From an uncultured Mycobacterium sp. (GTDB lineage: Bacteria; Actinomycetota; Actinomycetes; Mycobacteriales; Mycobacteriaceae), in the NCBI GenBank assembly GCA_900078375.1, contig FLQS01000008.1:71452-135451 (forward strand): a stretch of 64,000 nt of DNA, in the 5' to 3' direction. The notes under the pieces were generated by a model. The model saw nothing but the letters and a program-made list of their open reading frames with translations. It did not search any database and was not told the DNA's origin. Shown one piece after another: positions 8,119 to 16,917 of the stretch; positions within the stretch are counted from its first letter, which is position 1; the number at the start of each line of letters is the position of its first letter. The translations under genes were made by a program, and so were the position numbers.

Positions 8119-9243
8119 GTGGCTGTGTCGGCGGCGCTCCTCCTCGAACTTGGCGTCATCTTCACGGTCCTGACAATCCTGGGAACACTGGCACGGCGGT
8201 TCGCGCTGTCGCCGATTCCGCTGTATCTGCTCGCTGGCCTGGCGCTCGGCAACGGCGGTATCGCGCCGATCCCGGCGGCGGGGGAGTTCGTGTCCACCGG
8301 CGCGACGATCGGCGTCGTCCTGCTGCTGCTGACCCTGGGCCTGGAGTTCTCCATCGGTGAGTTCGCCGCCAGTATGCGGCGGCACCTGCCGTCGGCGGGT
8401 GTCGACCTCGTCCTCAATGCCACCCCGGGCGCTATCGCCGGCTGGCTGCTGGGCCTGAACTTCGTCGGCATCCTGGCGATGGCCGGCATCACGTTCATCT
8501 CCTCGTCAGGCGTGATCGCCAGGCTGCTCAACGACCTGCGCCGATTGGGCAACCGCGAAACTCCGGCCGTGCTGTCGATTCTGGTGCTCGAGGATTTCGC
8601 GATGGCCGCCTACCTGCCGCTGCTCGCGGTGTTGGCGGCGGGCGGCACCTGGTGGGAGGCGCTGCTGTGGATGGCCGCCGCGATGATTGCGTTGGTGGCG
8701 GTGTTCGCGGCGTCGTATCGCTGGGGTCATCATGTCGGGCGGCTGATCGCTCACCCGGACGACGAGCAGTTGCTGTTGCGCATCCTCGGGCTGACACTGC
8801 TTGTGGCGGCCGCGGCCGAACATCTGCATGCCTCGGCGGCAGTGGGGGCGTTCCTGGTCGGGCTGACGCTGACGGGGGAGACCGCCGAACGGGCCCGCGC
8901 CGTGTTGACGCCGCTGCGCGACCTGTTCGCCGCGGTGTTCTTTCTGGCGATCGGGTTGTCGGTGGACCCCAAAGATCTTGTCCCGATGCTGCCAGTGGCC
9001 GCGCTGCTCGCCGCCGTCACGGCGGTGACCAAAGTCGCGACCGGGGTGTACGCCGCCCGACGCGACGGTGTCGGTAGGCCCGGCCAGCTGCGCGCCGGGA
9101 CGGCGCTGATCGCCCGCGGTGAGTTCTCCCTGGTGATCATCGGGCTGGCCGGCACGTCGGTCGCCGAGATCGGATCCATTGCCACGCCATACGTATTCGT
9201 GTTGGCCACCCTCGGGCCCCTGCTGGCGCGATTCGCCAAGTAG
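8119..9243 (+). CDS. CPA2-family monovalent cation/proton antiporter
   Basis: A 374-residue integral membrane protein of the Na+/H+ exchanger (CPA2, KefB/KhtU) superfamily with about 12 predicted helices and no C-terminal TrkA-N domain, that role being supplied by the upstream gene. Diagnostic segments are GVVLLLLTLGLEFS, LSILVLEDFAMAAYLPLL (the ion-binding helix acidic pair) and GTALIARGEFSLVIIGLAG. Start is GTG 8119. It probably expels K+ or Na+ under alkaline or electrophile stress, gated by its TrkA-C partner; the ion is inferred from the family. Confidence 0.9.
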   Translation: MAVSAALLLELGVIFTVLTILGTLARRFALSPIPLYLLAGLALGNGGIAPIPAAGEFVSTGATIGVVLLLLTLGLEFSIGEFAASMRRHLPSAGVDLVLNATPGAIAGWLLGLNFVGILAMAGITFISSSGVIARLLNDLRRLGNRETPAVLSILVLEDFAMAAYLPLLAVLAAGGTWWEALLWMAAAMIALVAVFAASYRWGHHVGRLIAHPDDEQLLLRILGLTLLVAAAAEHLHASAAVGAFLVGLTLTGETAERARAVLTPLRDLFAAVFFLAIGLSVDPKDLVPMLPVAALLAAVTAVTKVATGVYAARRDGVGRPGQLRAGTALIARGEFSLVIIGLAGTSVAEIGSIATPYVFVLATLGPLLARFAK

Positions 9244-9270
9244 CGCGCCCGGCCGTGGCACCATGCGAGG

Positions 9271-10677
9271 GTGCAGACCGTATTCGATCGCCGCGTCGAC
9301 CCCGATCTGATCTCCCGGGCGCTGGGGTCCGCGGCGTTCGGATCGATGTGGCTGGACATGCCCCGCCCCGAGTATCCGAAGCTGTCCGGCGGCCTGAGCT
9401 GTGACCTGCTGGTGGTCGGCGGCGGCTATGCCGGTCTATGGACGGCACTGCACGCCACCGAACGTAACCCCGGCGCGCGGGTGGTGCTGATCGAGGCCGA
9501 GCGGGTCGGCTGGGCGGCGTCGGGACGCAACGGCGGATTCGTCGAGGCCAGCATCACGCACGGTGCGGAAAACGGAAAATCCCGCTGGCCTACCGAATTC
9601 GACCAGCTGGAGAAGCTCGGCCTGGCCAACCTCGACGGCATGCAGGCCGACATCGAGAAGTACGCCATGGCGGTGGACTGGGAGCGCTCCGGGATGCTGA
9701 CCGTGGCCACCGAACCGCATCAGGTCGGATGGTTGCGCGAGGGCGCCGACAACGGGGACGGACGGTTCCTCGACCAGGCGGCGGTGCGTGCCGAGGTCGC
9801 CTCACCGACCTACCAGGCCGGACTGTTCGCGGCGGAAACCTGCGCGATCGTCCATCCCGCACGGCTGGTCTTCGAACTCGCCCGCGCCTGCGCGCAAGCA
9901 GGCGTGCAGATCTTCGAACACACCTCGGCGCTGTCGGTGGACCGTGAGCGCAACGGCGTGCAGGTGGGCACCCGCACGGGCGTCATCGAGGCCGACCAGG
10001 TTGTGCTGGCCACCAACGTCTTTCCAAGCCTGCTCAAGCGCAACCGGCTGCACACCATTCCGGTGTACGACTACGTGCTGGCCACCGAGCCACTGACAGC
10101 GGAGCAGCTGGACCGGATCGGGTGGCGGTCCCGGCAGGGGATCGGCGACAGCGCCAACCAGTTCCACTACTACCGCCTGTCGGCCGACAACCGCATCGTC
10201 TGGGGCGGATACGACGCCGTCTACCACTTCGGCCGTCGGGTGAACCCGACGTACGAGGACCGGCCGGAGACCTATCGCCGGCTCGCCGCGCACTTCTTCA
10301 TCACGTTCCCGCAACTCGAAGACGTCCGGTTCAGCCATCGTTGGGCCGGCGCAATCGACACCAACACCCGATTCTGTGCGCACTGGGGTTTGGCCGGCCG
10401 CGGGCGGATCGCCTATGTCAACGGATTCACCGGTCTCGGCGTCGGTGCGGCCCGGTTCGCTGCCGACGTCTGCCTTGACCTGCTCGACGGGCATCCGACC
10501 GAGCGCACCGAGCTGGAAATGGTCAACCGCAAACCGCTGCCGTTCCCGCCAGAACTGGCGGCCAGCATAGGTATCCAAGCCACCCGATGGTCCCTCAACC
10601 AGGCCGATCACCACGCCGGCAAGCGCAATATCTTCCTGCGCACCCTGGACCGGCTGGGTCTGGGGTTCGACTCCTAA
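9271..10677 (+). CDS. FAD-dependent oxidoreductase (DAO / PuuB-like)
   Basis: A 468-residue flavoprotein with an N-terminal dinucleotide fold (DLLVVGGGYAGLWTALHA, near residue 45) and the segment GWAASGRNGGFVEA typical of the gamma-glutamylputrescine oxidase branch of the D-amino-acid oxidase family. The C-terminal FAD contact is RIAYVNGFTGLGVGAARFAAD. It probably oxidises an amine or amino acid, but no polyamine genes lie nearby to fix the substrate. Start is GTG 9271, 27 bp after the antiporter stop, so read-through is possible. Confidence 0.87.
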   Translation: MQTVFDRRVDPDLISRALGSAAFGSMWLDMPRPEYPKLSGGLSCDLLVVGGGYAGLWTALHATERNPGARVVLIEAERVGWAASGRNGGFVEASITHGAENGKSRWPTEFDQLEKLGLANLDGMQADIEKYAMAVDWERSGMLTVATEPHQVGWLREGADNGDGRFLDQAAVRAEVASPTYQAGLFAAETCAIVHPARLVFELARACAQAGVQIFEHTSALSVDRERNGVQVGTRTGVIEADQVVLATNVFPSLLKRNRLHTIPVYDYVLATEPLTAEQLDRIGWRSRQGIGDSANQFHYYRLSADNRIVWGGYDAVYHFGRRVNPTYEDRPETYRRLAAHFFITFPQLEDVRFSHRWAGAIDTNTRFCAHWGLAGRGRIAYVNGFTGLGVGAARFAADVCLDLLDGHPTERTELEMVNRKPLPFPPELAASIGIQATRWSLNQADHHAGKRNIFLRTLDRLGLGFDS

Positions 10678-10816
10678 CCCCTTCTGAGCGGATTACGGCG
10701 ACGACACGCCGGGTACGCGTTTGTTCGTTGGTAACGATTTGAAATCGACGCCGATACAAAGTCGAGATACTTTTGCGGCGCGTCCTTGACGTGTTGCCGA
10801 CCGATCGGGGTGTACT

Positions 10817-11512
10817 GTGTCGCGTTTTTCTCTGAGAGGTGTCATCGCCACCGCTGCGGCTCTGGCCGCGTCGGCGATCGTCGCGCCGGTGGCCCAGGCT
10901 ACGCCCGGGGTGGTCGTCTCGCCAGGCATGGAAATCCGCCAGGCCAGTAACGTCTGCACTCTTGGCTATGTCGACCCCGTCGCGCGGATCGCCTATTCGG
11001 CCGGCCACTGCCGCGCCGACGGGCCCGTCACCGACCGCGATGGCCACATGATCGGCACGGTATCGATGTCGCAGGACAACACCCCCGACGGCGCCGTCGT
11101 GCGCACCGACCAGGTGATCTCCGACTACGAGACGATCACCCTGGCCCCCGGCGTCGCGATCAACAACATCCTGCCCGGCGGCCGTCAGCTGGTCGCCGAA
11201 GCCGCCCCGGCGATGGCGCCCGGCCAGCCGGTCTGCCACTTCGGGGTCGTCACCGGCGAAAGCTGCGGCTCGATCGAGCGGGTCAACAATGGCTGGTTCA
11301 CCATGGAGAACGGCGTGGTGAGCCAGAAGGGTGATTCCGGCGGGCCGGTGTACATGCCGATCGACAACAACAAGGCCGTGATCATCGGGCTGTTCAACAG
11401 CACCTGGGGTACCTTCCCGGCGGCGGTGTCCTGGGTGGCCACCAGCCAGCAGGCCAGCGCGGACATCGGCGTGGTCAATGTGGCCGCGGCCCAGGAAGCC
11501 AACGCCAACTAG
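10817..11512 (+). CDS. Secreted trypsin-like serine protease homologue (Rv1815-like)
   Basis: A 231-residue protein with a signal peptide; cleavage is likely after AQA at residue 28. The chymotrypsin fold is shown by SAGHC (His 64), a candidate acid in NTPDGAVV (Asp 91) and KGDSGGPV (Ser 174). Two probable disulphides are Cys47-Cys65 and Cys140-Cys150. The triad therefore looks complete, and export to the cell wall or medium is expected. It matches M. tuberculosis Rv1815 in context and size. Start is GTG 10817. The 138 bp upstream hold no gene. Confidence 0.85.
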   Translation: MSRFSLRGVIATAAALAASAIVAPVAQATPGVVVSPGMEIRQASNVCTLGYVDPVARIAYSAGHCRADGPVTDRDGHMIGTVSMSQDNTPDGAVVRTDQVISDYETITLAPGVAINNILPGGRQLVAEAAPAMAPGQPVCHFGVVTGESCGSIERVNNGWFTMENGVVSQKGDSGGPVYMPIDNNKAVIIGLFNSTWGTFPAAVSWVATSQQASADIGVVNVAAAQEANAN

Positions 11513-11531
11513 CACTGGCGACTTGCTTTCG

Positions 11532-11594
11532 CGCCGAGATTGACGCTGGCGCGCATGCTTCTCGCGCTTTCGCGCGATGGCGTCGATCTCGGCG
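11532..11594. repeat. Long imperfect inverted repeat between convergent genes
   Basis: Two 23-nt arms, 11532-11554 and 11572-11594, are complementary at 19 of 23 positions, and two of the four mismatches could form G-U pairs in RNA. The loop is 17 nt. It lies between the ends of two convergent genes, so it could act as a bidirectional terminator, or be one copy of a dispersed palindromic element. Confidence 0.55.
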
Positions 11595-11667
11595 AAGATT
11601 TCGTCCCGAAAGTGAAACCACGCAGAGGAAGTCCTGCGCGAATTCAATCCCGCGCCTCAACGAACGT

Positions 11668-12108
11668 CTAGCGTGCCAGCGCGAACACCGGGATCACCGG
11701 GGCGGCCGCGCGTAGCTGATCGGCACTCGAGGCCGGCGTGAGGCCGGCCACGTGCCCCTTGACCTCCCAGTACCACCGATCCAGATAGCGCTTGAGCAGT
11801 TGGGGCTTGTCGTCGTCGGCGACTTCGGTGAGCGCCACCGGCGTGTGCCGCCAGCGTGGCCCGAGCTCCACGGCACCGGCCGCGCGCGCGTTGCGGGCCC
11901 ATTGCGTGTTCCCGCGAGGTGACACCAGATAGTCGGTCCCGTCGACCCGCAACACATTGACGACCACGCTGTGCAGGGTGCCGGACTTGCGGCCACGCAC
12001 CCGCAGTGCGCGGGTGCCGGCGATGCTGATGCCCGCCTCGGCGAGCCGGCGGATGACGGTGTTGAGGGCGCGTGCGGTCGCGTTCGGGCGGTCATAGTGC
12101 TGGTCCAT
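11668..12108 (-). CDS. Nitroreductase-family deazaflavin (F420)-dependent oxidoreductase
   Basis: A 146-residue split beta-barrel protein of the Ddn/FDOR-A type. The motif LRVRGRKSGTLHSVVVNVL, followed by DYLVSPRGNTQWARNARAAG, is the signature that contacts F420. Such enzymes reduce quinones or nitro compounds with F420H2. It starts at ATG 12108 and is divergent from a TetR gene at 12210. The 101-bp gap carries two inverted operator-like sites, so TetR control of this gene is likely. Confidence 0.88.
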   Translation of the reverse strand: MDQHYDRPNATARALNTVIRRLAEAGISIAGTRALRVRGRKSGTLHSVVVNVLRVDGTDYLVSPRGNTQWARNARAAGAVELGPRWRHTPVALTEVADDDKPQLLKRYLDRWYWEVKGHVAGLTPASSADQLRAAAPVIPVFALAR

Positions 12109-12126
12109 TGGCCAATCCTTTCGAAT

Positions 12127-12189
12127 GAGAGCGATGCTCTTGTTTCGAGAATGCCAGCCGCGCCCGCCAAAATCAAGAGCAGTGTTCTC
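12127..12189. promoter_or_regulatory. Two inverted operator-like sites between the nitroreductase and TetR genes
   Basis: Site 1 (12127-12141, read on the minus strand) is AAGAGC-ATC-GCTCTC; site 2 (12175-12189, plus strand) is AAGAGC-AGT-GTTCTC. Each is an imperfect dyad, the two are inverted copies of one another, and their centres are 48 bp apart. They flank the divergent promoters, as expected for autoregulation by the adjacent TetR protein. Confidence 0.65.
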
Positions 12190-12209
12190 GAATGTGCGAG
12201 ACTCGCCGG

Positions 12210-12914
12210 ATGGGCAAAAGGGAGGAGACCCGGCAACGCATCGAGGGGCAGATCATCGAGCTGGGTCGACGGCAATTGGCCACCGTGGGTGCGGCCGGTC
12301 TCTCGGTGCGCGCGATCGCCCGCGACCTGGGCATGGTGTCCTCAGCGGTGTACCGCTACGTGGCCAGCCGCGACGCCCTGCTGACCCTCCTGCTGATCGA
12401 TGCGTACTCCGACCTGGCCGACACCGTCGGGCAAGCCAGGGCAGGCACCGATAGTGGCTGGCGAGCTGATGTCGCGGCGATCGCCCACGCGCTGCGTCAG
12501 TGGGCGCTGGACCAGCCGGCGGAGTGGGCGCTGCTCTACGGCAGCCCGGTGCCCGGCTATCGCGCCCCCGCCGAACTGACCACCGGACCCGGCACCCGGG
12601 TGATCGGGATGCTGTTCGACGCGGTGGCCACCGGGGTTGCCACCGGCGACATTGCACTCACCGAACATCATGTCGCACAACCGATGTCGACCGATCTGGT
12701 CCGAGTGCGCGACGAGTTCGGCTTTCCTGGAGACGACGCGCTGGTGATCCGTTGCACCGCGGTCTGGGCACTGCTCATCGGCGCCGTCAGCCTCGAGGTC
12801 TTCGGTCAGTACGGCACCGACACCTTCACCGATACGAGCGTGTTGTTCGACGAGCAGATCCGGCTGGCCGTCGACCTGCTGACCGCTGAGCCACCGAACT
12901 CGAACGAGTTCTAG
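12210..12914 (+). CDS. TetR-family transcriptional regulator (Rv1816-like)
   Basis: About 234 residues. The N-terminal helix-turn-helix (AAGLSVRAIARDLGMVSSAVYRYVASRDALL) is near residues 28-58, followed by a C-terminal ligand domain of the TetR_C_13 type. Start is ATG 12210 (MGKREETRQ); an upstream GTG at 12192 is possible. It should repress the divergent F420-dependent gene and itself through the two sites at 12127-12189. Its stop codon lies inside the 47-bp palindrome at 12899-12945. Confidence 0.9.
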   Translation: MGKREETRQRIEGQIIELGRRQLATVGAAGLSVRAIARDLGMVSSAVYRYVASRDALLTLLLIDAYSDLADTVGQARAGTDSGWRADVAAIAHALRQWALDQPAEWALLYGSPVPGYRAPAELTTGPGTRVIGMLFDAVATGVATGDIALTEHHVAQPMSTDLVRVRDEFGFPGDDALVIRCTAVWALLIGAVSLEVFGQYGTDTFTDTSVLFDEQIRLAVDLLTAEPPNSNEF

Positions 12915-12945
12915 TTCTGTGGCACAGAACTAGAACACGTTCTAG
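12899..12945. promoter_or_regulatory. 47-bp near-perfect palindrome with two KstR-like motifs
   Basis: Centred on 12922, the arms of 23 nt mismatch at only two positions. The core CTAGTTCTGTG-g-CACAGAACTAG is perfect. Each outer arm holds a match to the KstR consensus TnnAACnnGTTnnA: 12900-12913 and 12931-12944. The element spans the TetR stop codon and lies 34 bp before the VOC/flavoprotein operon. It could be a double KstR operator, a terminator hairpin for the TetR gene, or both. Confidence 0.6.
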
Positions 12946-12978
12946 CCACGCCGACGGGCCGGGGATATCCTCAAACCG

Positions 12979-13470
12979 ATGACCAGCCAGACACCTGTCC
13001 AGATCGCCTGGGTAACCCGCGATCTGGACGCCACCGAAGCGGCCTTGACGACGCTGCTCGGGGCCAGGAAATGGATACGAATGCCCGATATCCATTTCGG
13101 GCCCGATACCTGCGTGCATCGTGGGGCGCCCGCCGACTACCACGCCGATATCTCGCTGAGCTACGCCGGCGACACCCAGCTGGAACTCATCGCGCCAACC
13201 CGCGGCGAGAGCATTTACACCGAGTTCCTCGACGAAAGCGGTCCAGGCCTGCACCACATCTGCGTGGAGGCCGCCAACCAAGAAGCCTTCGAGGCCGCGC
13301 TGGCCGCCGCCGAGGCGTCGGCTCCGGTCGTCGCCCGCGGCGAGATGCCGGGTGGCATGCAATTCGCCTACTTGGCCGCCCCCGCGGCCGGTGTGCCCTA
13401 CCTCGAGATCGCCTACGTCCCCGACGAGATCCGCACGTTCTTCGACTATGTGAAACAGGAGCAGCAATGA
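12979..13470 (+). CDS. VOC (glyoxalase/dioxygenase) family protein
   Basis: A 163-residue protein with two beta-alpha-beta-beta-beta modules. The first begins QIAWVTRDLDATEAALTTLLG, and the second carries the conserved GPGLHHICVEA and PYLEIAYVP strands with the His and Glu metal ligands. The first module has lost the usual N-terminal His. It overlaps the next gene by an ATGA junction and so is co-translated with the flavoprotein. KstR-like motifs just upstream suggest steroid-responsive expression. The reaction is not known. Confidence 0.82.
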   Translation: MTSQTPVQIAWVTRDLDATEAALTTLLGARKWIRMPDIHFGPDTCVHRGAPADYHADISLSYAGDTQLELIAPTRGESIYTEFLDESGPGLHHICVEAANQEAFEAALAAAEASAPVVARGEMPGGMQFAYLAAPAAGVPYLEIAYVPDEIRTFFDYVKQEQQ

Positions 13471-14942
13471 GTGGCCTGGACATCCCCGCGACCGTCGACG
13501 CCTCAGCAGTGACCGAGTGGTCCGACGACGTCGATGTGGTGGTGATCGGCTTCGGCATCGGCGGCGGCTGTGCTGCGGTCAGCGCCGCGGCGGCCGGTGC
13601 CAGGGTTCTGGTGCTCGAAAAAGCCGCCGTCGCCGGTGGCACCACCTCGATGGCCGGCGGGCACTTCTACCTCGGCGGTGGCACCGCCGTGCAGCAGGCG
13701 ACCGGTCACAGCGACAGCGTCGAGGAGATGTACAAGTACCTCGTCGCGGTGTCCCGCGAGCCCGAGCTCGACAAGATCCGCGCCTACTGTGAGGGCAGTG
13801 TCGAGCACTTCAACTGGCTGGAGGAGCTCGGGGTCGCCTTCGAACGCAGCTACTACCCGGAAAAGGCGGTGATCCAGCCGAATACCGAGGGCCTGATGTT
13901 CACCGGCAACGAGAAGGTGTGGCCGTACAAGAACATGGCGGTGCCGGCCCCGCGCGGACACAAGGTTCCGGTCCCCGGCGACACCCAGGGCGCGGCCATG
14001 GTGATCGACCTGTTGCTCAAGCGTGCGGCCGAGCTGGGCGTGCAGATCCGCTACGAGACCGGCGCGACCAACCTCGTCGTGGAGGGCCACGACTCACTCG
14101 ACTCAGCCGTCGTCGGCGTCTCGTGGAAGCGCTTCAACGAGACCGGGACGGTCCGAGCCAAGTCCGTCGTCATCGCCGCGGGCGGGTTCGTGATGAATCC
14201 CGACATGGTCGCCGAATTCACACCCAAGCTGGCGGAGAAGCCGTTCGTGCTCGGCAACACCTACGATGACGGGCTTGGCATCCGGCTCGGCGAGTCGGTG
14301 GGCGGGGCCACCAAGCACATGGACCAGGTGTTCATCACCGCGCCCGTCTACCCGCCGTCAATCCTGCTGACCGGCATCATCGTCAACAAATTCGGCAAGC
14401 GGTTCGTCACCGAGGACGGCTACCATTCGCGCACTTCGGGTCACGTGATGGACCAGCCCGACAGTGCAGCCTTTCTGATCGTCGATGAGGCCCACATGCA
14501 GCGCCCGGAGATCCCGCTGATCACCTTCATCGACGGCTGGGAAACCGTCGAGGAGATGGAGGCGGCGCTGGGCATCCCGACCGGCAACCTCGTCGAGACA
14601 CTCAACAGTTACAACGAACACGCCGCAAACGGCGAGGACCCAGAGTTCCACAAGCAGCCGGAATTCCTTGCGCCACAAGACAAGGGGCCGTGGGGTGCCT
14701 TCGACTTGACGCTGGGCAAGGCGATGTACTCCGGGTTCACCGTCGGCGGTCTGGCCACCGACATCAACGGCGAGGTGCTGCGGGCGGACGGCAGCGTGAT
14801 CCGCGGCCTGTACGCAGCAGGGGCCTGCGCGTCCAACATCGCCCAGGACGGCAAGGGTTACGCCAGTGGCACCCAGCTGGGGGAGGGCTCCTTCTTCGGC
14901 CGGCGCGCCGGGACGCACGCCGCGTCGGCTGCGAAAAGCTAA
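13467..14942 (+). CDS. FAD-binding dehydrogenase, fumarate reductase/KstD-like (Rv1817-like)
   Basis: A 491-residue flavoprotein with an N-terminal FAD fold ([21 protein letters not shown], from about residue 25), the segment VAGGTTSMAGGHFYLGGG, and a C-terminal FAD-binding stretch (GLYAAGACASNIAQDGKGYASG). This is the family of fumarate reductases and 3-ketosteroid-1-dehydrogenases. It starts inside the VOC stop codon (ATGA). Position matches M. tuberculosis Rv1817. A steroid or related enone substrate is a guess supported by the KstR-like palindrome. The PE_PGRS gene that follows in M. tuberculosis is absent here. Confidence 0.87.
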   Translation: MSGLDIPATVDASAVTEWSDDVDVVVIGFGIGGGCAAVSAAAAGARVLVLEKAAVAGGTTSMAGGHFYLGGGTAVQQATGHSDSVEEMYKYLVAVSREPELDKIRAYCEGSVEHFNWLEELGVAFERSYYPEKAVIQPNTEGLMFTGNEKVWPYKNMAVPAPRGHKVPVPGDTQGAAMVIDLLLKRAAELGVQIRYETGATNLVVEGHDSLDSAVVGVSWKRFNETGTVRAKSVVIAAGGFVMNPDMVAEFTPKLAEKPFVLGNTYDDGLGIRLGESVGGATKHMDQVFITAPVYPPSILLTGIIVNKFGKRFVTEDGYHSRTSGHVMDQPDSAAFLIVDEAHMQRPEIPLITFIDGWETVEEMEAALGIPTGNLVETLNSYNEHAANGEDPEFHKQPEFLAPQDKGPWGAFDLTLGKAMYSGFTVGGLATDINGEVLRADGSVIRGLYAAGACASNIAQDGKGYASGTQLGEGSFFGRRAGTHAASAAKS

Positions 14943-14969
14943 CCGCCGGAAGGCAGCCCGCCACGGTGA

Positions 14970-16883
14970 TTACGCCGTCGCGGGCTCGGTTCCGTCGATG
15001 CGGCCCAGCCGCCATTCCCCGTCGCCGAGCAGTTCCAGGTGCTTGACGTGGTGTTGCTCGACCGTGCTGCGGTGGCTGACGCTGACCAGGATCGTGTTCG
15101 ACAGTTCACTGCGGACCAGCTCGTAAAGGGCGAATTCCAGACCTTCGTCCAGCGCCGAGGTGGCCTCGTCGAGGAAGACCGCCTTCGGCCCGGTCAGCAA
15201 CACCCGGGCGAACGCAATACGCTGCTGCTCGCCGGGGGAGAGCACCTTGGCCCAGTCTTGGACCTCGTTGAGCCGGATGGCGAGGTGCGCCAATGCCACC
15301 TTGGCCAGCACAGCCTGCAACTGGTCGTCGCTGATGTCGCCGGAGGCCGCCGGGTAGGACACCACCGTGCGCAGATCGCCCAACGGCACGTAGGGCATCT
15401 GCGACAGGAACATCGTGTCGTGATTGTCGGGGCGGCACAGCGTGCCCGAGGTGTATGGCCACAGCTGGGCCAGGCTGCGCAGCAGGGTGGTCTTGCCCGC
15501 CCCCGATGGCCCGGTGATCACCAGAGTCTCGCCCGGCTCCAGCCGCAGGTCGATCGGGTCGACCAGCTGGCCACCATCGGGCTTGCGAACCTCCACCCGC
15601 CGCAGCTCGACCGAACCGTCGTGGCTGGGGAGAGTGTTCAGCTTCGGTAGCTCGCGGGCCTCGGCGTTGGTTTCCACCAGCCCGTGCAGACGGATGATGG
15701 CCGCCCGGTAGGAGGCGAACGAGTCGTAGGCGTTGCGGAAGAACGACAGCGAGTCGTGGATGGACCCGAAGGCGCTCGACGACTGGGTGACGTCACCCAG
15801 GTCGATCGCGCCGGAGAACAGCCGGGGCGCCTGGATCACCAGCGGAAGCGGATTGATGATCTGGCTCATCGACAGGTTCCAGCCGGTCAGCCCGATGGTG
15901 CGGTTCACATACCGGCGGTAGTTGGCGATGATCGCGGCGAACTTCGTGCGCAGCAGGCTCCGCTCGACATCCTCGCCTCGATAGAAGCCGACGGCCTCGG
16001 CGGAGTCGCGCAGCCGCACCAGGGCGTAGCGGAACACGGCGTTGGTGAGCTCGTTGCGGAAACTCAGCTTGATCAGCGGGTGGCCGATCCAGAACGCGAT
16101 GATCGTCGCGAACACCACGTAGACCAGCACCACCCAGAACAGCGCGTGGCCCAGGGTGACACCGAGGAACGTCAGCGGGCCGGACAGGTTCCACAGGATC
16201 ACGGTGAACGAAACCACCGTCACCAGCGAGTTGACCGCGCCGAACAACAGCGTGCTGGAACTGCCGATCATCGGCGTGTTCGGCGAGGAGCCCACCCCGG
16301 CGGTGAAGATGTCGATGTCGTACTGGATGCGCTGGTCCGGGTTGTCGATATCGCTGTCGGTGAAGCGGGTGCGGTAGTAGGCGTGGTCGTCGAGCCAGTC
16401 GCAGGTGAGCCGGTCGGTGAGCCACACCCGCCAGCGGATGATGAACCGCTGCATCAGATAGATGTCGAGCATCACCCGGCTGATGTAGATGGTCGCCAGG
16501 ATGCCGAACAGGATCAGCGCCGCCCAGAAGCCGTGGATGCCGGACTGGCGAACTTCTTCGTTGCCACCGCCTGCGCCCTGGAAGGCCACCTGCAACGAGG
16601 TGAACAGGTCGTTGCTGTAATAGCTGAGCAACACGTCGAGGCGCACCGAGATGATCGTCGACAGCAGCAGCACGGCGACCCAGATCCACACTCCGATGCT
16701 CTGCCGGCCCTTGAAGTAATCACCGGTGATCCGCCAGTACTGCCGGCCCCAAACGGTGTAGCGGGCCAGCAGAAACAGCACGACGAGGGTCAGAACAGCG
16801 CTGATCGCCCACGCTTTGGAAATCCAGATCAAGGACGGGACGAGCTCGTGTCCCCAGTCCATTGACGGGGTGAACTTCTCCAA
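14970..16883 (-). CDS. ABC transporter with BacA/SbmA-type membrane domain (Rv1819c-like)
   Basis: A 637-residue fused exporter-fold protein. The N-terminal SbmA/BacA membrane domain covers about residues 1-380. The ATPase follows, with Walker [12 protein letters not shown], signature [15 protein letters not shown] and Walker [15 protein letters not shown]. tuberculosis Rv1819c of this type imports cobalamin and hydrophilic peptides such as bleomycin. The start is TTG 16883, supported by GGAGGAG 7 nt upstream. It converges on the flavoprotein gene with 27 bp between the stops. Confidence 0.92.
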   Translation of the reverse strand: MEKFTPSMDWGHELVPSLIWISKAWAISAVLTLVVLFLLARYTVWGRQYWRITGDYFKGRQSIGVWIWVAVLLLSTIISVRLDVLLSYYSNDLFTSLQVAFQGAGGGNEEVRQSGIHGFWAALILFGILATIYISRVMLDIYLMQRFIIRWRVWLTDRLTCDWLDDHAYYRTRFTDSDIDNPDQRIQYDIDIFTAGVGSSPNTPMIGSSSTLLFGAVNSLVTVVSFTVILWNLSGPLTFLGVTLGHALFWVVLVYVVFATIIAFWIGHPLIKLSFRNELTNAVFRYALVRLRDSAEAVGFYRGEDVERSLLRTKFAAIIANYRRYVNRTIGLTGWNLSMSQIINPLPLVIQAPRLFSGAIDLGDVTQSSSAFGSIHDSLSFFRNAYDSFASYRAAIIRLHGLVETNAEARELPKLNTLPSHDGSVELRRVEVRKPDGGQLVDPIDLRLEPGETLVITGPSGAGKTTLLRSLAQLWPYTSGTLCRPDNHDTMFLSQMPYVPLGDLRTVVSYPAASGDISDDQLQAVLAKVALAHLAIRLNEVQDWAKVLSPGEQQRIAFARVLLTGPKAVFLDEATSALDEGLEFALYELVRSELSNTILVSVSHRSTVEQHHVKHLELLGDGEWRLGRIDGTEPATA

Positions 16884-16917
16884 CGCGTTTCTCCTCCTGC
16901 GGCGGCGTCGCGCTTGA

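Noticed and set aside
10786..10816. Promoter for the secreted protease (TTGACG … TACTGT)
   Set aside because: The spacer is about 21 bp, too long for a normal sigma-A promoter, and the -10-like hexamer touches the start codon.
13071..13466. N-terminal extension of the flavoprotein, which would look like a fusion over the VOC gene
   Set aside because: The VOC protein in the other frame is complete and the flavoprotein starts naturally at ATG 13467 by an ATGA overlap; the extension is Arg-rich shadow sequence.
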